Assembly: GCA_032629725.1 (NCBI GenBank)
Contig: JAFEVB010000023.1
Location: 310,001-374,000, forward strand
Direction: 5' to 3'
Origin: Gremmenia infestans
Lineage: Eukaryota; Ascomycota; Leotiomycetes; Helotiales; Hamatocanthoscyphaceae
DNA: 64,000 nt
Below, piece by piece: positions 9,788-20,751 of the stretch (position 1 is its first letter; each line of letters starts with the position of its first letter). The notes under the pieces were generated by a model. It ran no database searches. It was not told the DNA's origin and saw only the letters and a list, made by a program, of their open reading frames with translations. A program made the translations under genes and the position numbers.

Positions 9788-11292
9788 TTAAGCAGCGGCA
9801 GCAATAGCAGATTGAGCCTGAGCCAAGTTCTCAGCAGGCTGAGCAGGCTGAACACCCACTCGCTCCTTGGAGAGGATATCAACAAGGAGAGGAGATGGGC
9901 GGTTGTCTTTGCCGGCACCGGCAGGGTAGACGGCCTGGTTCGCCTTGTAGCGCTGGACGTTCTCGATGTACATGTCGAAGAGATAGGAGGAGTCCATTGG
10001 TCCGCCCTTGGCTTCAGGGTGGAATTGCGTGGAGAAGATTGGGCGGGTCTTGTGGATCATGCCTGTAAATGTTAGAATATGCATTTAGACATGGAAGGGG
10101 AACATACCCTCGTTAGAGCCATCGTTTAGGTTGACGAAGTACTCCTTGAAGTCTGAAGGCAGAGTTGAGGTGTCAACGGCATAACCGTGGTTCTGACTAG
10201 TGATGTGGCATTGGCCGGTTGTCAAGTCCAGAGCTGGAATGTTGTGGGCACGGTTTCCGTACTTGAGCTTGATGGTTCGGGCACCGGCTGCGAGAGCGAG
10301 CAATTGGTGACCAAGACAGATACCGAAGACTGGGACTTGGGAAGACTCCATCAATCGGGTCAAGTGGTAGACGGTCTCTTGGCAATGAGTTGGGTCACCT
10401 GGTCCATTGGAAATGAAAACACCGTCGAAATGATGAGCGACCTTGTGGATTGGGTAATCGTATGGGAAGACAGTGGCACTTGCACCACGGCTGACCAAGC
10501 TCCTCAAGATGTTCTCCTTCACACCACAGTCGATGACCGCAACGTGCATGTCTCCATGCGCGGAGCTAACGTGAAACGGAGCCTTGGTGCTGACTTTCTT
10601 CACCAAGTTGATTTGCTCGGGATCGACGAAAGCTTCATCCTGATCGGCATCGTATTCCTCTCCGATGGTAATTCGGGCCAATGAAGAACCCTCCTCTCGC
10701 AAGTACGTGACAATAGCACGGGTATCTACACCAGAGATAGCAGGGACACCCTCTCGGGCACACCAAGATGCCAAACTCTCAACGGCGGTCCAATGACTGT
10801 ATTTCTCCGCATAGTCGGCAACGACAACACCCACGCACTGAATGTTGGGAGACTCGAAGTATTTCAAAAGACCAGCGTCGTCTCGAGCAGAGGAAGGGAC
10901 GCCATAGTTGCCGATGAGCGGTTGGGTGAAAACGAGGATTTGTCCACGATAAGAAGGATCGGTCATAGACTCGGGATATCCAACGAGGGAAGTCGTGAAG
11001 ACAGCCTCGCCAGAGATGTTGGACTTGGCACCAAATGACTTTCCGTGAAAGACTGGTCCATCCTAGACGTAAAATATCAGCCAACATTATTACTACCCCA
11101 CCCAGTGTCTCATACCCTAATCGTGAACGTAGCTCGGTCGTGGGAGATAGGAGTAGCCCTAGGACGGGTGGCTGGCATAGCACGGCCAGTGCTGCCCTCG
11201 ACGGTGGCTAGGAATCGTTGCTGCTGGGCAATCCGGGAGTGGATGCTACCTATGGCTTTAAAAGCCCCAGGCTTTGCGAATCGAGCAAACAT
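9788..11292 (-). CDS. arg-2: Carbamoyl-phosphate synthase, arginine-specific small (glutaminase) chain, mitochondrial
   Basis: Three exons: 11292-11116, 11062-10108, 10062-9788, with introns of 53 and 45 bp; 468 aa, close to the ~450 aa of Neurospora ARG-2/yeast Cpa1. It hydrolyses glutamine and passes ammonia to the large chain to make carbamoyl phosphate for arginine. The N-terminus (MFARFAKPGAFKAIGSIHSR...RFLATVEG) is basic and Ser/Arg-rich, fitting mitochondrial import. CPSase small-chain N domain: DGPVFHGKSFG, GEAVFTTSLVGYPE, MTDPSYRGQILVFTQPLIGNYGV. The class I glutamine amidotransferase domain shows VAVIDCGVKENILRSL, ISNGPGDP, the nucleophile elbow GICLGHQLLALAAG (catalytic Cys) and FHPEA with catalytic His and Glu. 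Expression is expected to be controlled by the attenuator uORF in its 5' leader. Confidence 0.97.
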
Positions 11293-11352
11293 ATTGTGTA
11301 GTATTACGATATAGTAATTGTAGGAGGTGGTATGGTTATTGGATGGCTATTT

Positions 11353-11699
11353 TCAGTTCACTGAAGCTTTCCAGATGTGATCTGTAGGGTTTTGTGGTTA
11401 GTCCATTGTTCCTGGCGGTGTGGGATTCGGATGAGCTAGGAGGGAGGGTTCTGACCTGAGATATAATCCTATTGGGTGTTAGCAGATGATTTCCATTTGT
11501 GCCATTGAAGAGTCAAGGATCGTGAAGGAGAGAAGGAGAGAGGAAAGGCAATTGGGACGTCGGGAGGCTTGAAGGAAGTGCCCTAGTTGTGACGTTGGGA
11601 GATCACCACAGATAAGGAATCCCATGAGTCAAGCAATGGCAAACAACAGAACACATCGTCACGTACCTGGGACGTGAAGACTGAAGGGCGCCCACTCAT
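11353..11699 (-). CDS. Arginine attenuator peptide (AAP) uORF of the carbamoyl-phosphate synthase gene
   Basis: A 24-codon upstream ORF in the 5' leader of the downstream synthase gene, split by two introns. Exon 1 (11699-11667) encodes MSGRPSVFTSQ and abuts a GTACGT donor. Exon 2 (11468-11456, 13 nt) encodes DYIS plus one base. Exon 3 (11381-11353) encodes the rest, DHIWKASVN, then TGA. This is the known fungal arginine attenuator peptide by length and by residues: GRPSVFTSQDY, the Asp at position 12 and the Trp at 19 that are needed for control in Neurospora. In that system the nascent peptide stalls the ribosome at the uORF stop when arginine is high, blocking reinitiation or scanning to the main ATG and triggering nonsense-mediated decay. 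The uORF stop lies 60 nt before the main ATG. Introns are 11666-11469 and 11455-11382. Confidence 0.93.
11625..11631. promoter_or_regulatory. Candidate CPC1/GCN4 site (TGAGTCA)
   Basis: A perfect TGAGTCA heptamer inside the first intron of the attenuator leader. CPC1/Gcn4-type bZIP factors bind this sequence and induce amino-acid biosynthesis genes including arg-2. A 7-mer occurs by chance, so the support is its position at an arginine gene. Confidence 0.4.
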
Positions 11700-12601
11700 A
11701 CGCGCGACTGTTTCTTTTGAATTTTATTGTAGGAGGGTGAAGCTGTTGAAATGGTTTGGGTTGGATGGAAAGGTGGGTTGCGTTGGGGTGGTTTGGTTTT
11801 GTGAGCGATGTAATAAGTGAGCAGCAAAGTGGAGTTTTCTTGCTGAGTCTCCATTGTTGAAAGCGGTGCAGGCTCGAGCGAATCAGAGGTGTGCTATTAT
11901 CCTGCTGCGGCGGTTGATTGGCTGAAAGGGAGTGGCGGGGTAAAAACTTTGCGAAAGAAAAACATATTAGTCCCTAGGCTCAAAGGGTACCAGAATTACA
12001 ATAAGACGTGCTCTAATTGTTACTATCCTTACTTCCTTACATCCCCACAAGCCGATGCAGAGTATGGAGAGAACCTTCGTAGAATGGCCAAATGACAGGA
12101 GTCCGATTGTGCATTAGAGCAAATGTAGTTAGTATAGAGAAGTAAATGTTACCAGGAACACCAGTCTAATGTGCAAAGACTGGTTCTGCAGCAAATTTTT
12201 ATGCTGGTGACAATCAGCTTTTGCATGCTCCGTACGAGGCGAACGGTACTCCACTGCATCATAGCGGGGTAAAATGAGGAAGAGTTTCTACGCTCGGTGT
12301 ATTAATATTGACGGCAAATCTTTCATTCGTATATAACGGCTGGTCATGGGATTGGGACTCGAGGCTCCAAAGTTATAAGCTCTTTAAAAGTTTGCCAGTC
12401 AAGTTAAGGGTGTTATAACATGGCCTTATATATAAGCTTCAATCGGGAAGAAAACAACCTGAACGCATACAAAGCTTCTGAAAGTACTAGGCGAGTTTAA
12501 ATCTTACTTCACCTATAGTTTTGCTTTTAATAGGTCTATATATACACGTTCTTATCGCCGTCCCTATTGCTGTCCTATTCGCCAGGCTGATTGGAAGCCA
12601 T
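11700..12601. other. Intergenic stretch with the arginine gene promoter
   Basis: Promoter of the carbamoyl-phosphate synthase gene on one side and the 3' flank of the ETF-beta gene on the other. No gene seen. An ORF at 11889-12095 has no recognisable features. Confidence 0.5.
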
Positions 12602-13496
12602 CTATATCGCACCTAGTTCCTTCAACTTAGCAATCATCCCATCAACGTCGTCAACCTTTCCACCTCCCTGTCTTGGCGGTGGTTCTTCAAAATCATATTA
12701 GCACTTGTCCTATGTGAACCCACCTTTCAATTCCACTTACCGATAACCTTCAGCGTCTTCAACCTCTTCCCTAAATCCACTCCCAACTCCTCCGCCGTAA
12801 TCTTCTCAATCTTCTTCTTTTTCGCCTTCATAATATTCGGCAAACTAGCATACCTCGGCTCATTCAACCTCAAATCAGCCGTAACCACCATTGGCAAATT
12901 ACTCCTCGTCGTCTCCGAACCCCCATCCACCTCCTTCTCAACAACAACCCCCTTCCCATCCCCGTCAAAACTAACCTTACTCGCCTGCGTAGCCTGTGCC
13001 CACCCCAGCAACCCCGCCAGCATCTGCCCCGTCTGCCCTGCATCATCATCGATACTCTGCTTGCCTAGCACTACTAGGTCAACCTTCTCCTTCTCCACCA
13101 CCGCCCTCAGCAGTTTCGCGATGCTCAGCGGTTCAATCTCATCGCCGTCTTTCGTCTCGACGTGGATGCTGCGGTCGGCGCCCATGGCCATGCCTGTGCG
13201 CAGGATATCTGCCGACTTGGGAGGGCCGCATGTGAAGGCGATGATGTCGGAGACGCCGTGCGGGTAAGATTTCTTCTCGCGGATGCGCACGGATTCTTCG
13301 ATTGAGAGTTCGTCAAAGGGGTTCATGCTGTGCTTTACGCCGGCTGTTTCGACGGCCGTTTGGGCTTTGTTGACGCGGGGTTTGACCTATAAATCATGCC
13401 GTGTTAGATTGTGAGGAGAAATTGGGGCATTGATGAGAAGCTTGCCGCATAGTCAATTACCCGCTTCACGGGGACGAGGATCCGAAGAGCGGACAT
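12602..13496 (-). CDS. Electron transfer flavoprotein beta subunit
   Basis: Three exons, 259 aa, the normal length: 13496-13446, 13386-12741, 12684-12602. ETF takes electrons from mitochondrial acyl-CoA and other dehydrogenases and hands them to ETF-ubiquinone oxidoreductase; this subunit binds AMP. Support: N-terminus MSALRILVPVKRVIDYA, then VKPRVNKAQTAVETAGVKHS, MNPFDELSIEES, the family signature VDLVVLGKQSIDDDAGQTGQ, the DLRLNEPRYASLPNIMKAKKK loop, TAEELGVDL and the C-terminus GGGKVDDVDGMIAKLKELGAI. The first intron (13445-13387) has a GC donor (GCAAGC) and TATAG acceptor. No GT donor preserves the conserved IDYAVKPRVNK join. The second intron (12740-12685) is GTAAGT...GAAG. Confidence 0.96.
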
Positions 13497-13796
13497 AGTT
13501 GTGGGATGAGAGGGAGAACGTTGTGAGAAGACTGTCCTGAGAAGGCTCAAGAAGCTCGATAGTCGGCATCAGCATCAGCTCCCATGCGTTCTACCTAGGC
13601 CGAGGCCGAGCTTAGCCGATTTCCCCCACTCTTTCGGGAGTGGGGGCAAACAATACTCCCTACACTTTTCCGATATTTCCCTACTAGATACATAAATCTT
13701 ATTATTTATTTTCTACCGTAATCATTTGCATTCCGGAACTTAATCACAATATTGATATAGTCTTCAAATATCTAGTCTATTCATATAAATCCTCGA

Positions 13797-15360
13797 TCAA
13801 CTCCCCATACCACTGGCTATCGGCTTCGGCTTCGTCACCGTCACCGTAGTTGTATTCTTATCCCCACCATCATACATTCTCTTCGCATTAAGATCCTGCC
13901 CATCTGTAGCAAACTGCTTACCATCCTCCCTATCAATCTCAAATTCCTTCGTCTCCCACACCTCCAGCTTCGGCACTTTCAGAGCCTCTGCCGTCGTCCT
14001 GACAATATACTCCTCGCTTTCACTCCTCACATACCCTTCCCTATCCCACCAGCTCTTATCTTTCTTCCCATCTGCATTCTTCACTGTTTCGTCGACTGTT
14101 TTCACATCTTTCGTAACCATAGTACCTCCTCGGTGGGAAGTCAGTGGGAAGGACTTCGAGCGCGAGCGCGAATTGTTGGAAGAGAGCATAAATGAGCGGA
14201 GGTTGAAGAGCCGGCGTATGAGGGCCCAGCACATAGGCATGTTGGCTACGTAAATGGCGGTGGAGGCTTCGCGGATGTACCAGAATGTCCACTGGGGGGA
14301 GAAGGGGTTGGCGAAGGAGTAGTATTTGTTTAGGACAGCGCAGAGGATCTGGAGTTGAATGGTTAGACAGGTACTCTTAGCCGCGTTGTAGAGAGGAGGG
14401 GTACTTACAACAAAGATTCCGAGGCTGAAGAGGATGCATAGGATGAATTTTCTAGGAGCTGGTTAGCTTTGAGGCGCAATGCGAGTGGGAGGTAGGGGAG
14501 CACGTACTTGGTGCGAGGCAGCTTGGAGTTTATGAGGAGCGGGAGGGGGATACAGAGCATCATAACGTCGGATGAGATGTTGAATACAGCATTGACTATT
14601 AGATGGTGCGTTGCGGCTGAGCATTGCGTGTTGGCAACGGGTACGGCCCAATATTGAGGGAACGGACGACACCACTACATGGCACGAAAATCAGAATTGT
14701 TCATGCTATAAGTTGGGAGAGGGACGAAATATTCGCTTGTATGCAGGTGAACAAGAGCAACCGAAAAAGTCCTGTGGGGTAAGTGGGGAATGGGGAATAG
14801 GTATCCTTACCACGCCAAAATATAGAATTTCCATAATGACCCAGTTTACAACCACATAAATACCAACGACTTTCACAGCCCATCGTTGTTTTAACCCAAA
14901 GGTGAGATTTCTGTACATCAGCAGCAGACAAATCTTGCAGCCCCATATAGTCATAACCATCGATTGCTCCACGATCAGGACGTATTTGGATCCGCGAATC
15001 CTCGATGTGATCGACTCTGAAGTCAAATCATCCAAGTCGGACGGCAGGATTAGGTTGGTATCCAAATGCGCAACGATGTTCATGCAAATGATGAGACAGG
15101 TGTAGAAGCCCTGCGAGTTCATTAGACACAGCAGAAAGATGCGGAAATAATTACACATACAAACACAAATACCATCACGTAGTCCTCCATTTGGAACCTC
15201 TTGAAAGACCCCAGGTGAAGCCATCTCGAAACACTGTCATGATAATCAGTACTCCGAGTGTTATGATCGGTTGAAAGTATTGTGAAGCTTACTATCTAGC
15301 TATCACAATCAATACCGCGACGGCATACCAAGTCCACGACTCCGCCAGTAGAGACAACAT
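13797..15360 (-). CDS. PTH11-type / rhodopsin-domain integral membrane protein
   Basis: Six exons, 400 aa: 15360-15293, 15233-15161, 15110-14811, 14674-14508, 14451-14409, 14348-13797. All phases agree. This is the fungal rhodopsin-like seven-helix family (DUF3328-neighbour, Pfam 'fungal rhodopsin domain' PF20684), often annotated PTH11-like after the Magnaporthe receptor. Diagnostic pieces: ARYVSRWLHLGSFKRFQMEDYVM after helix 1, CLLLMYRNLTF, QYWAVPVANTQC, NAVFNISSDVMMLCIPLPLL, KFILCILFSLGIFVILCAVLNKYYSF, and WTFWYIREASTAIYVANMPM. The soluble C-terminal tail (about residues 260-400) is charged and ends in a TVTVTK region. No CFEM domain is present. Ligand and role are unknown. Confidence 0.85.
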
Positions 15361-17251
15361 CGCAGAATTAGACTAATAGCCTTAAAAAATTGGGAATCAT
15401 GGAATAGCCCCGAAAACAAAACATAATATCCTGGAGTAGGGCAATGCACCTTTGATATACAAACGTAAGAAAAACGAAGACGCTTAGAAATATGGAGAAA
15501 TAGTCCGGAAAGGGAAAATAATATCTACCTAGACCCTAGTGCCAGCCCGTCGACTACACATGCCACTATTTTCATGCAATGCAGTGGTGATCAAGCTCAT
15601 TCGATGAAGCTTTATCTGTGGGGAAGTGTAGTCGTCGGGCAAGGATCTATGCTAAACTGGTGGCTGAAAACAACAAATAGTGTAAAAGCATAAAGGTGAC
15701 AAAGCCCCCCTTATATCGACCTATGTTCTGCGGTTCGGGTCTGTGGACGACATAGAGACCTAAAGAGGCCCTTATCCAGGCACAGAGTGTCACAAACACG
15801 GGAACCCCTATCTTTGAACTTAACCGTGCCTTGCGACGTGGTTTCAATGGCGTTGACACGGGTGGGTGAAATATGACCTTCCTAACTCGAAAAGTGTTTA
15901 GCCTTAAATAGTTCCTTGTCTGGCGTATGAGATGCGGCTCATCGGCAATTTTAAGCTTCTTCTTCAGGTACATGATTTGGCTCTAGAAGGTTTGAGGAAC
16001 ATTGGTTGAATTTGGTTCACTACTGGCGGGTTGTCCGATAGAACTAATCCATTATCCCAAACCCTTTTGCTCTATCGGCCGGAAATTATATCAACGCCGT
16101 AGCGAGTATCTTGAGATTTGGAGGCGTTTTATTACCCTGCAATATGGGGGGCTTTGAGAGAAGCCAGGGATGGTCACTAACCTAACTTTAGTGAACTGAA
16201 AAGACCCCTGAATTGGTTGGTAGTCGATATATTGGTTCGACCTAGGCTTGAAAGTAAGATAAGAATGACGCGATGTGAAGGCGGCAGTCTCAGCTGCGTT
16301 CCAACTTCAAAACCTTCCCTGACAAAATACAAGCATAAGACCCGGTAGTACGGTAAGGTGTACTCGCAGCTCGCACTCTAGATACTGAAACAGCCCTTCT
16401 CAAACCTTGGCTTGAAAGGAGAAAGTAAGACTTACTTACTCGATAGATGTATAATAAAACAAGCCTTAAACAGGTTGCAAACGCTCTCTGAGAAAACTAA
16501 AATACTGTGCCGTCCTTAGGTCTTTGGCCCTTTGACGATATTTTGCACGTAAGACTACGTAGGTAAGAGATAGGGTAGCGCTGACTGAGCCGATCTATTC
16601 GATCGTCGATCGTATACGGAGGGTAGTACAGTAGCGCAGGGGCTCCACGTGGCCCAAAGTTGTTAGTGGGGGGGAGGAGGTGGGGGTTTTGGGGGTGTAA
16701 TCCGTATGGAGTACTACTACTGTACTGTACTAGCACAGTGGCAATCAATCCGCAAGGAAAGGCAATCTGTAAACTAATGGAAGCTAGACCCTCGGCGATC
16801 CCTCCCCAAAACAGCTTTACTCCGTGATACTCCCGTATGGGTAATAATATCGAGAAAGGAAGAAAAAGTGAAGTATATTTGAATCCCAGCTGTACTGTAG
16901 TCCTCTCGCGTGAGTATGTTTCGAGGCGGCGAATACTTTCCTCTTGATGATACCTAGGTAACCGATTTGAGTGAGGTGGACGTGGAGGAGAGTAGAATTC
17001 TCTGCGAATGGCAAAATTACTTGGGATCACCAGGACACCCGTCGTAGGGTAGGATGCAAATATTAAGAATGACTAAGCCAAAGGGTTAAATATGGTCAGG
17101 TGACTCTCTTGACGCGTGCGCGTGCTGTGCCCGTGCTCCGAAATGTTTGATGCGCTTCAGCAAATATCAAGATCTTGATAACTTTACCAGATCCTTCACT
17201 CCTTACAACACATCATGCGCAAATGCCCTGTTTGCGACCAAACTATTCGTG
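15361..17251. other. Intergenic stretch, no gene supported
   Basis: Almost 1.9 kb between divergent genes. Minus-strand ORFs at 15647-15973 and 16497-17030 are open but show no domain, no family pattern and no splice context. The stretch has several TACTCCGT/ACGGAGTA words and a G-rich tract at about 16669-16696. It probably carries both promoters. Confidence 0.5.
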
Positions 17252-19147
17252 ATGACTGACTGGAACAAACTGAAGGTCGTTGACCTGAAAGCTGAACTCA
17301 AGAAGCTCGGCCTTGCGCAAACTGGACTCAAGCCAGTCCTTGTCGCTCGACTGACTGCCGCAGAGAATGAGGATGGCTCTGAAAGTGAGGCGACTGTCCA
17401 GGGCGACCCAGGAAGGCATGATGTTGCTACCTCTTCCGATACCGTCTCCCCTATCCAACAAACTTCCGACCTGAATACAGAAGTCTTTCCAGATGCGCCC
17501 CTTCAGACTACAACCGAACCAAAGCTCGAGTCTCCAGCCCAGAATACGGCATCAACAGATTCTCCCAAGGAACCTTCACATGTTGAACCACAAGCTGGCC
17601 CGTTGCCCGTTCAAGCTACAACGATCATCGAACTCTCTCAGCCTCCCCCACAATCGCAAGATAGCCACCAGTCTGCCTTGCCATCCGCAGACCCGCAAGA
17701 GATAATGGACGATAGATTAAAGCGGAAACGAAGATCGCAAAGCCCTGCTCCATCAATTTCCGACTCAGCAAGAAAGAGGGCTCGTCAGGATGAGACTTCA
17801 GAAGCCAATACTGAGATTGTCACTTCAAAGGATGATGCTACATGGGTTGAGAAGCACAATGCGGTAGATTCTGCAGACGTCAACGCCGAAGCGATGGAAG
17901 TGGCGTCATCTGGTGAAGGCATAGAGCCAGGCCCTACAATCGTTGATGTTGCAAAGGAGGAAGTTCAAATACAAGGTGTGCCTGGAGCAACCTTGGACGA
18001 AAAGATATCTCAGTCCCAAAATATGGACTTTGATGAGGAAAATAAGACTAAAGAAGTGAGCACTTTGGATGGACAATCTCCTTCACGGGTGCGCGACTCG
18101 AGATTCAAGGACCTCTTTCCTACTCAGCCAAAAGCACCGTCTCTTGAGAAATCGCTGTCACGCGACTCTGCAATTGACGCTATAGATATTGATACCGACC
18201 GTGTTGTATCTCCAGCAGTCCATCCAGCAACCTCGGCTCTCTATATCCGCGATTTCATGCGACCATTGAATCCGGGTCAACTCAAAAGCCATCTTATAAA
18301 GCTCGCAACCCCCCTAGGCCGTAATCCAGATCCAGATGTAATTGTAAACTTTTACCTGGATCCAATTCGTACGCACGCCTTTATTACACTCACTAGTGTT
18401 TCCGCAGCTGTCCGTATTCGTTCTTCTATTCATGATCTTATCTGGCCTGATGAACGAACACGGAAACCACTCTGGGCCGACTTTGTCCCTTCTGAGAAAG
18501 TTGAAGATTGGATTCGCGAAGAGCAATCTACCATATCCGGAGGCCGTGCCGCAGGAAAGAAATGGGAGGTGTACTATTATACAAGCGAAGACAACAATGT
18601 CACAGCCACCCTCCAAGAAGTCAATCCCTTCCCGCAAGCACAAATAGCACCACGGCCTTCAGATTCTTTACCCTCACCACAAGTACCCACGAAGCCTCGC
18701 GGCATCGAAGGTGCACCTTTGGGACCGCGTGCAGCAACACAACTTCGAGCTGCTAATAGCTTCTCTACTTTGGATCGGCTGTTTGAGGTCACGACGGCGA
18801 AGCCTGCTTTGTATTACAAGCCAGTCTCCAAGGAGTTAGCTGACAGACGTCTTGACAAAATCGACTTCGCTACTTCCAAGAAGACTGCTGGCCGGCTAAT
18901 TGATGGTGAGATCAATCGATACACATTTGAAGATAAAGATGTCCTGGTTGATCGTGGTCCTGAAATCTTCGCTGGAATAAGACCGCCACGGGGTTATCGC
19001 GGGGCTGGTCCTGCGTCTCGAGGTTCGCGGGGAGGTGGATCCTACCACGGTAGAAGTGCGTATGGTGGAGGTGGGGGTGGATCAGATAGAGGACGTTATG
19101 ATAGCTACAGGGGAGGTAGAAGAAACTCGAGAGATGATAGACGTTAG
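17252..19147 (+). CDS. SAP-domain, Acinus-like RNA-processing protein
   Basis: Intronless; 631 aa from the ATG at 17252 (MTDWNKLKVVDLKAELKKLG), chosen because the SAP motif begins there. The frame stays open 35 codons upstream to 17147. The SAP domain (residues about 4-38) binds DNA. A long, disordered Ser/Pro/Glu region follows with a nuclear-signal-like KRKRRSQSP. Residues about 365-450 form an Acinus-type RRM: ALYIRDFMRPLNPGQLKSHL, HAFITLTSVSAAVRIR, WADFVPSEKVEDWI. Near 560 is the RNSP1-SAP18 binding motif (LYYKPVSKELADRRLDKI). The C-terminus is an RGG-type tail (RGSRGGGSYHGRSAYGGGG). Animal Acinus belongs to the ASAP complex at the exon junction complex; the fungal protein is presumably nuclear and linked to mRNA processing. 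Confidence 0.85.
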   Translation: MTDWNKLKVVDLKAELKKLGLAQTGLKPVLVARLTAAENEDGSESEATVQGDPGRHDVATSSDTVSPIQQTSDLNTEVFPDAPLQTTTEPKLESPAQNTASTDSPKEPSHVEPQAGPLPVQATTIIELSQPPPQSQDSHQSALPSADPQEIMDDRLKRKRRSQSPAPSISDSARKRARQDETSEANTEIVTSKDDATWVEKHNAVDSADVNAEAMEVASSGEGIEPGPTIVDVAKEEVQIQGVPGATLDEKISQSQNMDFDEENKTKEVSTLDGQSPSRVRDSRFKDLFPTQPKAPSLEKSLSRDSAIDAIDIDTDRVVSPAVHPATSALYIRDFMRPLNPGQLKSHLIKLATPLGRNPDPDVIVNFYLDPIRTHAFITLTSVSAAVRIRSSIHDLIWPDERTRKPLWADFVPSEKVEDWIREEQSTISGGRAAGKKWEVYYYTSEDNNVTATLQEVNPFPQAQIAPRPSDSLPSPQVPTKPRGIEGAPLGPRAATQLRAANSFSTLDRLFEVTTAKPALYYKPVSKELADRRLDKIDFATSKKTAGRLIDGEINRYTFEDKDVLVDRGPEIFAGIRPPRGYRGAGPASRGSRGGGSYHGRSAYGGGGGGSDRGRYDSYRGGRRNSRDDRR

Positions 19148-19472
19148 TGAGAGGCTGGATTTTCTACTAATTTCAAGGGAGTTTTGAATGGATATCGAGG
19201 AAGTACTGCATTGCATAGCATAGGAGGCGAACCAGATTCTTTGATATTGTAGGAAATCATCCAAGGGAATGATATGGTGATGATACCTTTAGGACGGTAT
19301 TTCTCTATTACGGAAAATAAAAGTCGATCTGGATATGAGAGAAATGTGCCAAATGTACTCGGCTTACAAGGCTAGACAGCACAGCCTTGCGTTGTCTGTG
19401 CACTGACCCCGCAAATCAAAAATCAACCTCCACCTCAAGTCCATAACACAACAACAGTTCCACTGGCCAAAT

Positions 19473-20423
19473 ATGTCACATCTTTCTAATCCCTTAGCCA
19501 CAGCGGAACAGCTATACCAGAAAACCTCCACAAATGCCCTTCCAATCGAGCTCCAAGATAGCATCCGCTTTTACACTGCCCGCCTCACCCAAGCAGCCGG
19601 CATCCTCCTCCGTCTCCCGCAAGACATAACAGCCCAAGCCAACGTCCTGCTCTTCCGGTACTGGCTCGTAGACGGCCTTCTGGAACATGAATTCAGCGTA
19701 CCGTCTTCTTTTCCTCCCCGAGAATCAAAGGCTAACGAAACCTAGGACATCTCAGCAGCAACCCTCTACCTAACCGCCAAAATCTCCGCCTCCCCGCGTT
19801 CCCTGCGCAGCATCACAAACGTCTACGCGTACCTGCTATCCCCCACACCCAGCGACCCAGAATCCTACTACCTCTCCGAATCCTCGTACATCAGTTTCCG
19901 TAACCAGTTGCTGGATATAGAAGGCCATGTCCTAAACGCGCTGGGCTTTAACACGCATGTCGCGCTACCTCATCCGCTAGCTGTTACGTATTTGCAAACG
20001 CTGGACGTGTTTAGTCTACCGGGAAATAAGGGGAAAGATGTAGCTAAGCGCACGATTGCGTATTTGAACTCGGCGTTACTAAGTCCGCAGATGCTGTATC
20101 TGACGCATCAACCGGCTAGTTTGGCTACAGCAGCCATTTACCTCGCGGCGAGGGAGATAGGGGTTAAGATGCCGGAGGTAGAATGGTGGGAAGTGTTTGA
20201 TTGTGAGAGAGAGGAACTCGGGTTTCTGGTTGTGGGGATGGGCAGTTTGGAGGGGGTGGCTAGGAGGGGGAGAGAGGTGTGGGGGGAGAAAGGGTGGATT
20301 AGTAGGGAGGATATTAACGGAGAACTGGTGAAGCTGGGGGTCAATCTTGGGAATGGGGGGCAGGTTGAGGATGAGGAGGCGCAGATAGCGAGATTGTTAG
20401 ATGAAAAGGTTAGGGATGTTTGA
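19473..20423 (+). CDS. Cyclin, cyclin-L-like
   Basis: Two exons, 300 aa: 19473-19697 and 19746-20423, intron 48 bp ending AACCTAG. Two cyclin folds are visible. The first holds ELQDSIRFYTARLTQAAGILLRLPQDITAQANVLLFRYWL and, across the splice, DISAATLYLTAKISASPRSLRSITNVY. The second starts LPHPLAVTYLQTLDVF and includes AYLNSALLSPQMLYLTHQPASLATAAIYLAARE. The order and the 'SPRSLR..NVY' block fit the cyclin L/T group that partners CDKs acting on transcription and splicing. Subclass is inferred. It sits 325 bp downstream of the Acinus-like gene on the same strand. Confidence 0.85.
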
Positions 20424-20751
20424 ATTGTTGGAGTTTAATGCTATTTTGGTTTTGTTTAGGTGTGACAAACAGCCTGCAAGCTTTGGTAGTTCAAAGGAGA
20501 TACGCTATTGCTTCTTGGATCAAGTCTGTCGGGAATTCAAAGTTCTATTCCTTGCATGAAGCTAGTGTTTCAAGAACTAGAGACTATTCTTTCGTACGGA
20601 GTACTCCGTACCTTCTCTTTTGGTTTGCACGCTATTCTAAATTCATAGGAAAAACCAAATTCTTCACCAAGATTTATATTCTCTTTCCCACTATACACAA
20701 GGCTACGTAGCGTAGCACAAACCCTAAAAACCAGGGCTTTCCCCAAATATT
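20424..20751. other. Short intergenic stretch with TACGGAGTACTCCGTA palindrome
   Basis: 3' flanks of two convergent units. It contains the perfect 16-bp palindrome TACGGAGTACTCCGTA at about 20595-20610. Confidence 0.6.

Noticed and set aside
10187..10684. 165-codon plus-strand ORF
   Set aside because: It lies entirely antisense to the conserved carbamoyl-phosphate synthase exon and has no recognisable content.
16497..17030. 177-codon minus-strand ORF
   Set aside because: No domain, no hydrophobic or structural logic, and rich in promoter-like repeats; more likely part of the promoter region.
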